Below, piece by piece: positions 23,401-35,614 of a stretch of DNA of 49,162 nt. The DNA comes from Plakobranchus ocellatus (Eukaryota; Mollusca; Gastropoda; Plakobranchidae): contig BLXT01007159.1 of the NCBI GenBank assembly GCA_019648995.1, positions 2,396,900 to 2,446,061 on the forward strand, written 5' to 3'. A model generated the notes under the pieces. It ran no database searches. It saw nothing but the letters and a program-made list of their open reading frames with translations, and had not been told where the DNA came from. Position numbers and translations under genes: made by a program. Numbering within the stretch: position 1 is the first letter of the stretch; the number at the start of each line of letters is the position of its first letter.

Positions 23401-25288
23401 GACAATCACAAAAATTGCAAAGGACAAATATTGGACTTTTTTTTAAAAAGAAAAATTGTCGCCTAATTTATCTTTCTGGCAAATACATTAAAAAAAAAAC
23501 CTTAGAAAAATATTTTTCTAAAAAGATAAGGATCGCTTAAATAAAACAAAATTTTGTTTTTGCTTTAGTTTTATATGGCTTTGAAATCTAGAAAAACTTT
23601 TAAAAAATCAAAATGAAAACCGTGTGGATGATATAAGAAATTCTTCTACAAGTCTTAGAAACAACTTTGATTTACACATAATAGATTATATCATAAATCC
23701 TTCAAAGCCTATCAACTGATTAAAAACGCTGGACTAAATCATTTGCTGAGAACTGCAGCAATTGAATGCAGTTTTGAGTATTTAGTTTTGTAATTATAAC
23801 TTCGTTAATTTTTAATCTCCAATTACAGAGATACTGAGTGAATGAAAAGCAATTTTTATTAAAAAAAAGTCGAGATACCTTTTTTTGTCACCACAAGTGA
23901 GCCGGAAATCTGACTTTGAAAAATTTACATTGTTCAAAGTCTTACTTTATACAATTAGAAGATGAAATAAAGTTAATAGGTATGTGAAGAACAAAATGGG
24001 AAGTACAGAACAGTTTATCCGATTTAAAAAGAAGTAAGAATGACCTGAATGGGGAAAAAAAAGTGCAAATTCAACAGATAATTTTTAACTACTTCGGTTT
24101 TACATAACTCAATAAAAACATCAATAAAATATCAGTGTTCAGAAATTTAATTTCATATGCAATGTCATTTAAAAAAAAAATGATGCGTAGATAAAATATG
24201 AAATATGTTACCAAGAATCTACTGATGTTGCTTTATGATAAGAGCTTGAACCAGCAAACTTGCACCATGATAATGTAACAGAATGTTGAACTGTATCACA
24301 ATCACTTAGAAAAGCCTATAAATAGATGAATAAATATATATATATATATATATCTATATCTTTATCTGTATTTACAAACATGATCATTTTAAAAATGGAA
24401 TGTGACATTAAAGGAAGTCTGCTCAATAGAATGTAGATAACAATTTAAAACAAAAACACACAAAAAAAAAAACAAAAAAACTACAAAGAACTTAAAACTG
24501 TTTTAGTCACAAAAATATTCATATGTACATATATACCCAAAATGCTGTGTTGCTCAAATCAAACTATGTTTGATTCACATACTCATAAGAATCAGCATTC
24601 CTGTTTTTATTACAGTATGTCTTTCTCCAGAACTCTCATAGAAAATTCATCATTTTTTCATTTGATTTCTTGCTTACTTGATTCAGAAACAAAATTCTTA
24701 GGAATGGCATTTAATAATGTTTTATACTAGGTAAATTGCCTTTTTTTCCCCTCAAAATGCCTTAATCTTGCTGGCATTCTTTTCAACTTTTATTGAAAAG
24801 ACATTTAAGTTTACCAATACAACTGAAAGTTGACTGTTCTGGCTTTTCCACTTTGATCGAATTAGATTAATAGAAACTTAGATCAAGTTAAATTTCATTT
24901 TGCATAAGAATTGTTTTAATCTGCATATTGATAGTTTATGAAAGAATCAAACATTAAATGCTCTTACTTTTTTTTTTCTTTATCAAAGCATATCAATCAA
25001 AATTGTCAAGCTGAAAGTGGTTTCTCTCTCATATTAAAAAAAAAAAAAAAAAAATCAAAATTGATCAAGCCAGTGTCTGATGTTGTCTAAATAAAAAGTT
25101 CCAAAAAATTTTAACTGCTTTCAGCCTTAATCTATGAGTATAAATATCAACTAATATTGTTTACTGACTTGGTTCAGCACAGAATGGTCTTTGAATACAA
25201 ACTGTGGCAAATTAATCTAGTTTAGAAATCTTCTCTCTTTCCCTTCTGTTGTGTGAAAAAGGATAAGGGAGAGGAAGGTAAGACTTTA
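20400..25288 (-). other. NEK10 3'-UTR / intergenic interval
   Basis: A-rich on the plus strand (T-rich on the minus strand), as in the NEK10 introns, so probably transcribed with NEK10. No coding exon is recognised. The first minus-strand AATAAA downstream of the stop is at 24790-24795, inside a short inverted repeat (ttttcaa...ttgaaaa); another is at 24606-24611. These predict 3' UTRs of roughly 0.5-0.7 kb, with longer forms possible. An (AT)n tract lies near 24330-24352. Confidence 0.4.
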
Positions 25289-25540
25289 TCAGGTATTTCT
25301 ACTACACCGATGGGCATTTGCCTCTACCTTATAGTACCCACTTTCCTCTAAAGCTGCCTCTAGTATAGTATGCATGTATTCGTATGTAATGCCCACATCC
25401 TTGTAGTCAGGATCATACAATGGAGGTACAGGCTTGTCAGGGTCGAGTGGGGACTCAACTTCTAAGCCTGCTGAGTTGCGTTTCAAACTCTCCAAGTTCC
25501 CCAAATTTAAGTCGATTATGTCCCGTGAGCCTTGCATCAG
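25289..25540 (-). CDS. NEK10: NEK10 last coding exon with stop
   Basis: 252 bp, 83 codons plus stop, phase 0 in. It starts LMQGSRDIIDLNLGNLESLK, passes a Pro/Asp-rich stretch (SPLDPDKPVPPLYDPDYKDV) and reaches the NEK10 hallmark GITYEYMHTILEAALEESGY. It ends 15 residues later. Upstream frame residues from 25541 to 25603 are intronic (acceptor ctcattctcacag). Confidence 0.96.
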   Translation of the reverse strand: MMQGSRDIIDLNLGNLESLKRNSAGLEVESPLDPDKPVPPLYDPDYKDVGITYEYMHTILEAALEESGYYKVEANAHRCSRNT

Positions 25541-28500
25541 CTGTGAGAATGAGAGGAAAACAAATGTTGAGCTCATGTGAAGGAAAGCACTATTTTTAAA
25601 CATTGGTTTTCAAAGCACAACCAGAACCTCCAGAAGTGCAATTTGCATAATAAAATGTGAAGAACTTTCCATTTTGCATATACCCATAATTTACTTTTCA
25701 AAACTAAAAACTGATATTAAAGCTTTTGAACTAAAAAGAAAAAGTTCATGAGGGCCATTTAATTTTCTTTTTTGCTCTGGCTAAAGAAGAAAAAGAAAAG
25801 TTCAAACCTTTTTCATTTCTATTTTGAGGTTTGTTGAAGAGCTGTTTGGAGCAAAAAGAGCTCTTTTATACTGTTCAATGATTCGTCTATTCTGATTCGG
25901 ACTAAGAGTTGGTGGCAGCTGCAGAGAAGAAATATATGAAGTTAAAACAGGAGGATTTGGAATTGTTAAAAGAACAGAAGATCATTTTTTTTTTTTTACA
26001 TGTGCAACACTGATGGGCAAAAAAACTAGAGAATTATTTGGTATGTCAAAAAGGAAAAAAAAAATGTTTTTCCCAAAAGTGACAATTACGTACTTTGTTT
26101 TATGGAAAAAAAGGGTGGATAGCTTGTCAAGGCACATCAAAGTTTTCAAAAGAGAGACAAAATGGTTTTATTTTCAGTAAAATTTTTCTATCACCTATAA
26201 AAAAAAGTATAATGTAATGTGCAGAGATTCTACCTATCCTATTGGCTGGGGTAATTCTGGGAAAAATTGGGAAGCGTTACTAATTGAAATCGTCTTTGTA
26301 ATAATATAAAATGCAAAAAGCTAAATCAATCAAACGAAAAAAAATAGGACCCTTTCACGGCCCACCTCTCCAAACTGATATTTATAATTTCTTACTTAAT
26401 GGGAGTTTTCTTCAAGATATTATTATGTAAAAGAATATGTATCATAGCATTGTAGAGTACATACAGGTGCCTACCTGAGTGATGGAGATCAGCTTATGTA
26501 ATTGATGAAGCATCTGTTGTATAGGGTCTGTGATTTCACGCAATTTATTGGGTGAGATGGTCAGCATTGCTGCACTTCCTAAAATGGTTTAGACACATAT
26601 AGAAAGCTCAGTTTAAATTCTGGCTAGTAAAAATGATTGAACATGAATATAACATGAGGATCAAATTTCAGTTTTCGTCCTGATGCTACCTGAAATCACT
26701 TTCCTTCGATACTTTTGAAAAGACTTTTACTCATTCCATCTTTTCACTGGTAAGGTATATTTTTCAATTTAAAATTCAAAATTATAGAACAAATAAGTTT
26801 TAATACAATCAAAATAACATCATAACAACAACAACAATAATAATAAAAATCCTAATAATAATAATAATAATAATAATATACAAAAAAGTTCATGATATTG
26901 GTGAAAGCTCTTTTGCCATTTGTGTGGCTGTTGGGGAAAAGCGCGGAATTGTCTCAGTTGCTATTCTGAGATATGACCCGAAATAGAGGAAAAATGACTA
27001 TCGATCAAAAATTGAGTTTTGTGTGTCCTCACCATCTACAATATTTATTTTATCATTTCCTAAAATATCTTTTGTGAAACATTCTTGAAGCTTTTTTTTT
27101 TTTTTATAAATTTTTTTTAGGTCTTTCACCAACAAAAAGCTCCGAAATTGGCCCAACTACGTGCGTTTAAAATCAGTCGTTTGACGTCACTGCATAGGCT
27201 TAAAAATCACACATGTTATAACATAAGGTATCATATATCAATGGAAAGGAAATTTTTCAGCTACACTGTGAGAATAAGTGCGCATGAATATTTCTAAACT
27301 ACGAGTACTGCACATACGGTGAACATTTTTGTGTCTGTTTTTGCTGTTTTATGGACATCTCTAAACATCTGATTTAGCCACCTAAAGGTCCTTGTATACT
27401 CAAATTTTCAATTTTTGGGAAAAAGTTGCATCTTATATGCATCAGAAATGGAACGAATACATATTTACCGGAGGTGGATTACGGTTTAAAGGTTTTAAAT
27501 CCTCACTATGTCAGTGTTTACTGTATGCAAGATGCACATATTAATATGCCTCTAACGGTTTGGGTTGAAGTTGTGAAAAGTGCCTGCACTTCCAAAAAAG
27601 CCAGCGTTTTAAGTAATTATGGGCTTAGATCTACAAAACTAAACAACAAAAAACACATCTTTTTCATCTATTTTGAAGAAAAGAACTAAAGAATAGCCAT
27701 TTCATAACTATTATTTATTTCAAATTAATGTGAGATGAAAATAGAACCACGTCATTGAACTTCACAAAAAAAGGCATCTCCTTAATTCCGAGACTTTCAA
27801 CATAGATAGAGAGGACTTAATTGCTGTTGTCACTAAGTATTTCATGCCAAGAAATGAATCAGACTTAGATGACGAACTAGATTCAACAGGTAAGTATTAC
27901 TTTTTGTTCTTTGATAAGCTGCTATATGATTAAAGAAAACATGCAGGCACCAGATATTGCCAACAGCTGATTGTCTGATACAGAGACAAATTCAAAAAAA
28001 AGAAATCTAGATCCAGATCTAGAATTTAGAGATAACAATCTAGATGTAGTTTTAGGTGTCATTATAGTGTGTAAGATTTACATAGACTTCACACCGTGAA
28101 CAAAATGCTTGGGGCAGACTAATCTAGATCTAGATCGATACTGGTTAAGTTGAGTTGAAATGTTGTAGGTTTGGATTGATTGCATTGTTAATCTTCATAA
28201 ATTAAGAATCCTATTACCCCTTTTTTAAATTCTGAGATAATGTCATAAGTTCCCTACTATGACGACACATTTTTTGTTTTATTTACAAGAATTAGTGTAC
28301 AATTAGTGTAATGAACTTTCACAACATAATTATATTTAATTTTGTCCTTGGTTGAGACAGATAGTGTCAATGATGATGATGACAGTTCCCTCAGCGCGGT
28401 CACCCATACAACTGACATTGTTCTTCCACCTCAGCCACTACCTAGGGGAACAGACACACTAGCCTCCTGCATGATTTTTTTTAATATGTATTCCATTATG

Positions 28501-31500
28501 CTACAGTAAAAATAAAAACACTTGCAGTCTTTAAAGCCCATTTTCTTGATTTTAATATCCATTTGTCTTTCACCTGAAAAAAATTCATTCAAAAATAACT
28601 ACTCGAGATATTTCCTTAATTTAAAAAGCATATCAAACGGCAGAACCAGTAATTTTAGAAGAAATAAACACTGGAAAAGTAAAATTTCCGACAATTCCGG
28701 CCTTTCCTAAGCCAGTACACATTTATGTAATAAACAATTTTTTCTTCTAAATGTAGGCAAAAAAAGTGTTAAACTAAATTTCAAGCTTTTTTCAAACATA
28801 ATAGCTCTGATAGCACTATTGCAGAAAAAAGACTTCGAATACAACTTGTATAACAGTTCTGTTTAAATTAAAAAATATTATTAAAAAGGGGAAGAATAGC
28901 TTTGCATTATGTTTTTTGGTAAGATAGTTAAAATGTTATATATCTTATATGAATTACTTCCTCTTTACGTTCAAATGGAACAACTTACATTATGATTTTA
29001 TTTACACTTCTCAATTTTTAATTTCTTACTTGATCTTTTATCCAGTTTGTGTCCTAAGATTGCCCCTCCTGCCGCTCCAGTCTCATTAGTACTGTATGAT
29101 CGGCCCATGCTAGGTCTGAGTCCACCTCTTCCATCACGCAAGTGTATGGCTGGAGACTGACTGGCACTGGGTGATGGATCACCTGAACTCAGGCCAGAGT
29201 CCCTGCTTGTTTTTGCTGAAGGAAATTAACAATTACGTAAAACTTTATAAAACTGAGCAATTTTGTGTGTATAACTGCACAATCAGACTTTAGACTGTAG
29301 TCAGTTTTTGATAAATGTCATCATACATAACTATTTTTCAGTTCAAAGAGTACTTTTTTCTCAAAGAACATTGTCAAACTAAAATAAATATATCGACAAA
29401 GTCATTCCTGCTAGAATTTCCGTAGCTCTTGGTGTATTATTATATTATTATTAGAGCCGTCCGCTAGCAGGGTCATCTGATCTTGCAGCTTCGGCTGTTT
29501 TCCTTATCTCGGCGACGAGGGCATTCCATTTTGGTCGATATTCTGCTATGAGGCGTAGAGTATCCAGGTCTGTCTGAGTTGTAAGTTCCAGTTTTGGGGG
29601 AACAAGTTTTTTAAGGTCGTTGTTAAGGGTTATTGGGAGAGTCGTTTGAGGTCTACTCTTGCTCTTTTGTTGTCCGAAAAATAAAATAGCATTGCTTTAT
29701 TTGCAGGGATGTTTCGGTCTCTCCTTAGTAGGTGCCCAAAAAGTCTCCATCTTGCTTCAAGCACCTGCAGAAGGGGGAGCCTCTCTGCACTTTTTGCATA
29801 GGGAAGCATTCGATATTATAGTTGGGTAACGTATTCCAAGTGTGTTTCTTAGTTGTTTTCGATGGAACGAGTCTAGTCTGTCTTCGTCTGTTTTGGTTAG
29901 AGCCCGAGTGCCACAGTTGTAAAGTAACACTGATTTGACTAGGGAGTTGTACAATTTGATTTTTGTTTTCTGTTTTGTTTTGTGTCCACTTTTACAGATG
30001 TTTGTCAGTTTGTTAAATGCGATTTTGGACAGGTGTTTTCGGTGTTTGATGTCTTCTTTACTTCCAAGCAGTGATCCTACCTTTTTCGTTGTTTTCCAAT
30101 CTTCTGAGTCTTTTCTTACGCTGGTGTGTTCTGTTTTATCTACATTTACTTTCAGGCAGTGTGTTTTTAGTGTTTTCTCTATGCTATTAACATCTGCATC
30201 CTTCTTGCCAATAAAGTCAATGTCGTCGGCGTATATTATTTCTGCAGGGACTGGTTCTTGGTGTATGCAAATCAAAAAAAAACCCAAAGGCTCAAAGTTT
30301 TATTGAGCAGATCATCATGAAAATAAATTGATATAACAAAACATAGTATATACATATACATAGTCATTTTTTGGGGGGAGGGAGGAGAAGGGATTCAGTA
30401 TTTAATAACCATTCCATCCTGATATGCTTTTGGACCTATTGAACCTTTGCCCTATCTCTTACCAGTGCCAGGAATATCAAGCTCCAAGACCCCCAACTCT
30501 GTCAGATCTCTAAGATCTCTACGCCTTGGATCTCCAACACTTGCCCTTTGAGTTCGTGATCCTCTGCTGGACACCAGACTGGGTGGAAGTCTCTGTGATC
30601 TAACACTTCCAGCACTGCTTTCTCTGCTCTGACTCTCACTGCCACTGCTTGGGTAGCTGTCCTCATCTGGAGAAAATTGTAAAACCTTTAATGTTTTAGG
30701 GTTCAAGACAAAATTAAGGCATCTCAAATAAACAGGCACTTTATTCCGTGAAGTTGAAAATATGCATACATCTAATCTGAAAAAGATATGAATGAGCAAA
30801 TTGTAACTACATGTTTTAAGTTTTTCTTCGAGCAGAAAAATAACAAATTTAAAAGTAATTACAAGTATTACTAATATGCAAGGCATAGGAGTATGGGAAT
30901 ATAAACTGCACTGCAGCTTAGACGCATGCATGGATAATGTAAAATGTAATCTATACTATTAAATTCAAAATAGATTTGTTTGTGCTGATGTGCATTCTGT
31001 AGAATTGGTAAAAAAAAATACATGAATATAAATAAAGATTAAGATAAATAATTATAATGCTTTGAGCTGTTAAGTTTTAGTTTAGTTTTTTTGTATATAG
31101 CCAGTCCACAACAAGGTGATCTCAGGCTTTCAGGCCCTCCGTCAGGCCAGGCCGCCGGTAGCGAGGCTCGAACCCGCGACAGAAGGGTCCCTGCAGATCT
31201 CAGGGCGGACTCGCAAGCCACTGTGCTACCGACGCCCCAATGCTTTGAGCAAACTTCAAATGATCACCCACCTGAACAATCTCCAAAGTGAATTGAACTG
31301 ATGGAAAGAGCAGCACTTTGTCTCACCAGCATATCTGCACCATCTGAATTCTGCTGGAAAAAAAAGAGAAGAAAAACATCTTGACTTGACTGAGTGGAAC
31401 TATACTCCAAATACTTGTTACCAATTGACAGATTATACTTATATTTATATCAAATGATAAAATACACTCTTGTATAACTACATATAAAGCTAAATTGCAA

Positions 31501-34500
31501 AGAAGTCTCTCAAAAGAAGTGTTCATGAAGAAGAAAAATGAGGTAGAGAATATAGATTTTTGTAGAGAGGTGGTAACAGATCCATGTTCAATGTATAGTA
31601 ATCAAGAAGAACTCTTTCATTCCAAACTACTGTGTTAGTGAAGTAAAAATAAGGTCTTTTGTTATACTTTCTATATACCTACTCCAAAATTTCCTCCTAT
31701 TTCTTTGGGAAAGGATGCAGTTTATTTACCTCGGAAGAAAAACCTGCTCGGTCTATTTTCCTATAAACCAGCTTTCACTATCCTTTAAACATCCTTTTGT
31801 GGCAATATCTTTTTTAAAAGTTTTAAATTCTGATTAAGTTTTAAAATCTTCCTAAAAAATCAATAAAAAATCTTGATGCTAATAAAAAAAATTCTAATTC
31901 TTACACCAACAACCATACCTTAAAACCTATCAGTCATTAAATTACAGACACCATTTTAATTTTACATTTGAAATGAAAAGAATAGAAAGAGAACATTTTA
32001 CCTTGAAGCCCTCTGCACCACCACTTCCTGACAAATTTGTTAATTGGTCATAGCCATCTTGAGATGCGAGAAACAGCTTGTGGTAGTTTTGCATATTTTT
32101 GTTGGCTTCCACAAAATGCCTGTGGGAAAAGATGACTATGGTTAACTCAGAGTAATAATCTTATATATTCCTGATACTTCTCTGAGTTAAAAGAAAAAAA
32201 AAGTAAACACCTTCTAAATTACATAGTGAACTGAAAAAGCAAATAGTAGACCAACCAGACAAAGCACATTCGGATTGTATTTTATACATTTGCAACTTTT
32301 TTACTTTTTGAGCATAAAACAAATTAAAGAGCAAACTTATTAATGTTTCTTTTTTTTGTACAAAATTTTATTATATGTCTACTAATGATTCTTCTAAAGT
32401 AGAATAAAAATTATCAAAATTTTACATGCACACTGAATTTGATCTACAACAAAATGTCCATTCTTTTCCCTCCACACATCAGAGTTTTTATTTTTATGCA
32501 ATTTTCATACTTTTGAGTCCTCTTTCTTTCTCTGTCCAATTTTTTCTCAAGTGCTGTCCGTGAGATTCTCAAGTCATCTATATTGGTCAACAAAATATTG
32601 GACAACTGCCCGCTCAGTTCCAAGATGTCAGGTCGATCTTCAGGGCTCACAGATAAACAGCTAGAGGGAAAAAAGAGTTTTTAAATATTTGCTCATTGAT
32701 GTTACAGAAACTGCAACCTGTATTATTTTATCTTTACAATGTAGTTTAAACATGATTAGTTTTCATAATTTTCTTACTCTAATAAACTAGACCTCTTCTA
32801 CACTTATACTTTTTTTTATTAAAAAATACACATTTCAAAATTTAATCCAATAATTTGTTTGATTTATGCATTTAATATTTTGACCTAAGCGAACTTATGT
32901 ATACATAAGAGAGACAAGTTTTATCTAAACTTAAGATTTTTTTACAACTGAAAGTGAAAAAGGCAGTTATGCAACCTATGTCATAAACAACAGTAAGCAT
33001 TTTAATTTAATCTCTTGACAAAGTTCAGACCCAAAATGATAGTTAAAATGTTATCACAAAGAAGCAAAGAAGATAAACAGATTGAATGTCAAATATAGAG
33101 AAATAAGCTGGGCAAGGAGAACACACTGGAGGAGCTACTTAAATATTAAGATTGAAATAACAAAAGCAACAACAGCAGCAACCCAAAATGGGGGTTGAAA
33201 TTTGTATACCTTTTGATTGTCTGCAACAAGCGGGTAGAGTAATCTCTCTGAGGTATAGGTGTGTAGTCCCCAGCCACAATCTGAGGGTGAAAATCATCTA
33301 AGTTCAACTAAAAGATCATTGTTTTATAGCAACTATAAATTAAAAAAAACTCCTTGCAGCATCAATGTGACAATACATTAATCTGATCAATTTACATAAC
33401 ACAAGTATGAAATCATGAAACTAAGCTGGTAGTCATTAATAATTGTAATGAGCATGTGATGTGCATTGAATAATATGAAATTATGGCATGATATGCTAAA
33501 GGGTTTAAAAATTAGAAAAGCAGCATATTTTGAGGGACATGAGAAGAAATTAAAGTAAAAAAAAGCTACTCTAGGTAAATAATGAAGCTGTAAATTGTCC
33601 AAGAAAGTAGAAATGAAATAAAAACCACAAAAAACAGAAGCTTAAAAAATATGGTTTGGGTCAATTTCACTTGATCCACCAGACAAATTATGGATCCATC
33701 TCTTTTGAAGGCCTGGGCTTTTTCCTGTACAAATTACATCTCTCTAAAAGAAGACCAAAGATCCAAATTTAGACAAAGTTCAATTTCACTGGACTGCATC
33801 TAAAATTACCTGATAATACTATTTGAGCTTTCATGTGTTTGGGAGGATGATATTACAAACCTTATTGACTAATGTAAGCATGTTGGTGCTGTTGAATGGA
33901 GGTTGTAAAACACACATCTGGTACAGTATACAGCCCAGTGCCCAAATATCTGCTTTCTCCCCATATTCATGATTCTGTACAACCTCGGGGCTACAAAACA
34001 TGATAACAAATTTCATTATTAATCATTTTTTAGTACTAAAAACCACAAGTAAGCACTAAAGCAGAATGAGAAAAAGTTTTCCTTTCCCAAAAGATATGTT
34101 TTTATATGCAGATGGAGTGTTAAAATATTGATGTATTAATTTTTTTAAAATTAACTTGGTGTGGCTATTTTTTATTTTTTCATTTACTAACATTTCAACT
34201 TATCCATCATTTTTCCCTGAATTTAAAATGTAATCAAACCATAATCTATTGACACTTACTTTTAAAATAAAGTAAGTAATGGCATATGAAAATTTGCATT
34301 CCAACTTATGCACACAATACTTTAAGAGAATCTGTTTCAATCAGGAAGAAAACTAAGAACTTGAAGACAGCAACATACCAAGAATATAAAATGGTTCCCA
34401 CCACTGATGTCATTTTACTGCAGTCAGTTCTCTTCTGCTTGGCAAGACCAAAGTCAGCTGTTCGGTGGAAGGGGACAAAAGAAAAGTAAGGGGTTAAACG

Positions 34501-35583
34501 AGGAGATTTTCTATAACACCTTTCAAGCGTCTAAAGACTACCGCACATAAATTCCACATTGTAAATATGAGATGGTTGTGTTAAAAAATTGATTATTATA
34601 CAGCATACAAATATTGAAAAGAGCTATGTCACCTGCATGAACAAGAATCAATAAACTACTTAAAATGCCTGTTTCTCAAACCATTTCTTGGGAATTCGCT
34701 GGTCAAGAGGCTGAGACAATTGCTCAGATCCCATGATTCTGTACGCTGCCTCCCTCAATGTTTGGCCAAGAAAAGCATTTAAGCTTTTTTTTTTTTTCAA
34801 TAATGTAATTAATCCGTTGTTTCACTAAACTATACACAGTTTGAACAACAATCAAAATCTTAGAAACAGGAAAATATGTTTATCGGCACAATCTGATATT
34901 GTTTTAGCCATATAGCTTTATAGACAAGTAAGAAATATTTTTAAAAGGTGATGTTATCATTGATTTTGAATTAGTCCACAAAAACTTGAATAAATAAAAA
35001 TAAGAGAAATTTTTTTTAGAAGAGAAATTAAAGGAAATTGCCTTTTCTTTATGAAGATATTGATCACTAAAGCGTGGTGTCTTTGTTTGATAGTATATAT
35101 CTAATTTAAAGTAAGGGTAAACAGCTGCACTGCAGGAATGTCTATATCTATCAAATTCAAACATGCCAATGAACCCATAAGTTCTACTATCAACAGCTAA
35201 CACAGTCTTTTTTTATTGAAATTTCTTTTAGTTTTTTTTGTGACCAATGACCATATAGATTTTACTATGCATTCGTTTTTTCATTCAGCCTTTCTAGTCT
35301 CTCTTTCTTTGACCCTCTCTTGCACTTTCTCAGATCAATATGCAAACTTTAAGTAGATTACATGGAGCCTTTGATATTACTAATAAGCTACACATCAGTA
35401 ACATTATTTAAAGAGGAAAAAAAAATTACTTTTTTCGCCATTTGGACAATATTTTACTTTACAATTTAAATTCCAAAATAGGCCTACACAATCACTAAGA
35501 TCATTGTGTGTGGTAAACTAGTTTGTAAGAATTATTCTCTCCCTCTGTCTGTGTGTCTCTCTCTCTGTTTCAGCTTTTCTCTC

Positions 35584-35614
<31 letters not shown>

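Larger units (their letters stand above)
26579..29029 (-). other. NEK10 intron with inserted or nested sequence
   Basis: 2.45-kb intron, the second largest in the gene. An (AAT)n tract lies at about 26826-26879. From about 26890 to 28510 composition is less uniformly A-rich than other NEK10 introns and includes a plus-strand exon-like pair (27745-28509) and a TCTAGATC-rich patch (about 28005-28140). The simplest reading is an old inserted element or a small nested gene. Confidence 0.5.
30667..31271 (-). other. NEK10 intron hosting a SINE
   Basis: 605-bp intron containing the SINE at 31068-31238; the rest is AT-rich with no feature. Confidence 0.8.
31354..33860 (-). other. NEK10 introns between linker and kinase C-lobe exons
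   Basis: Introns 31354-32001, 32120-32510, 32661-33209 and 33281-33860, interrupted by the exons listed. All are AT-rich with GT-AG borders. No further feature is recognised; ORFs such as 33387-33602 are chance. Confidence 0.7.

Noticed and set aside
27426..27689. 87-codon plus-strand ORF in the NEK10 intron
   Set aside because: No motif, no recognised homology and no clear splice link to the exon-like pair downstream; kept out of the annotation although it may belong to the same inserted element.
29935..30306. 123-codon plus-strand ORF
   Set aside because: Antisense shadow of the LINE reverse transcriptase on the minus strand.
30452..30931. 159-codon minus-strand ORF taken whole
   Set aside because: Only 30463-30666 is exon; the N-terminal half lies upstream of a clear acceptor (tttctccag) and is intronic.
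31160..31238. Functional tRNA gene
   Set aside because: A and B boxes are present, but the acceptor stem does not pair and a SINE body, tail and target-site duplication surround it.
31091..31301. Plus- and minus-strand ORFs over the SINE
   Set aside because: Open by GC content of the SINE; no protein signal.
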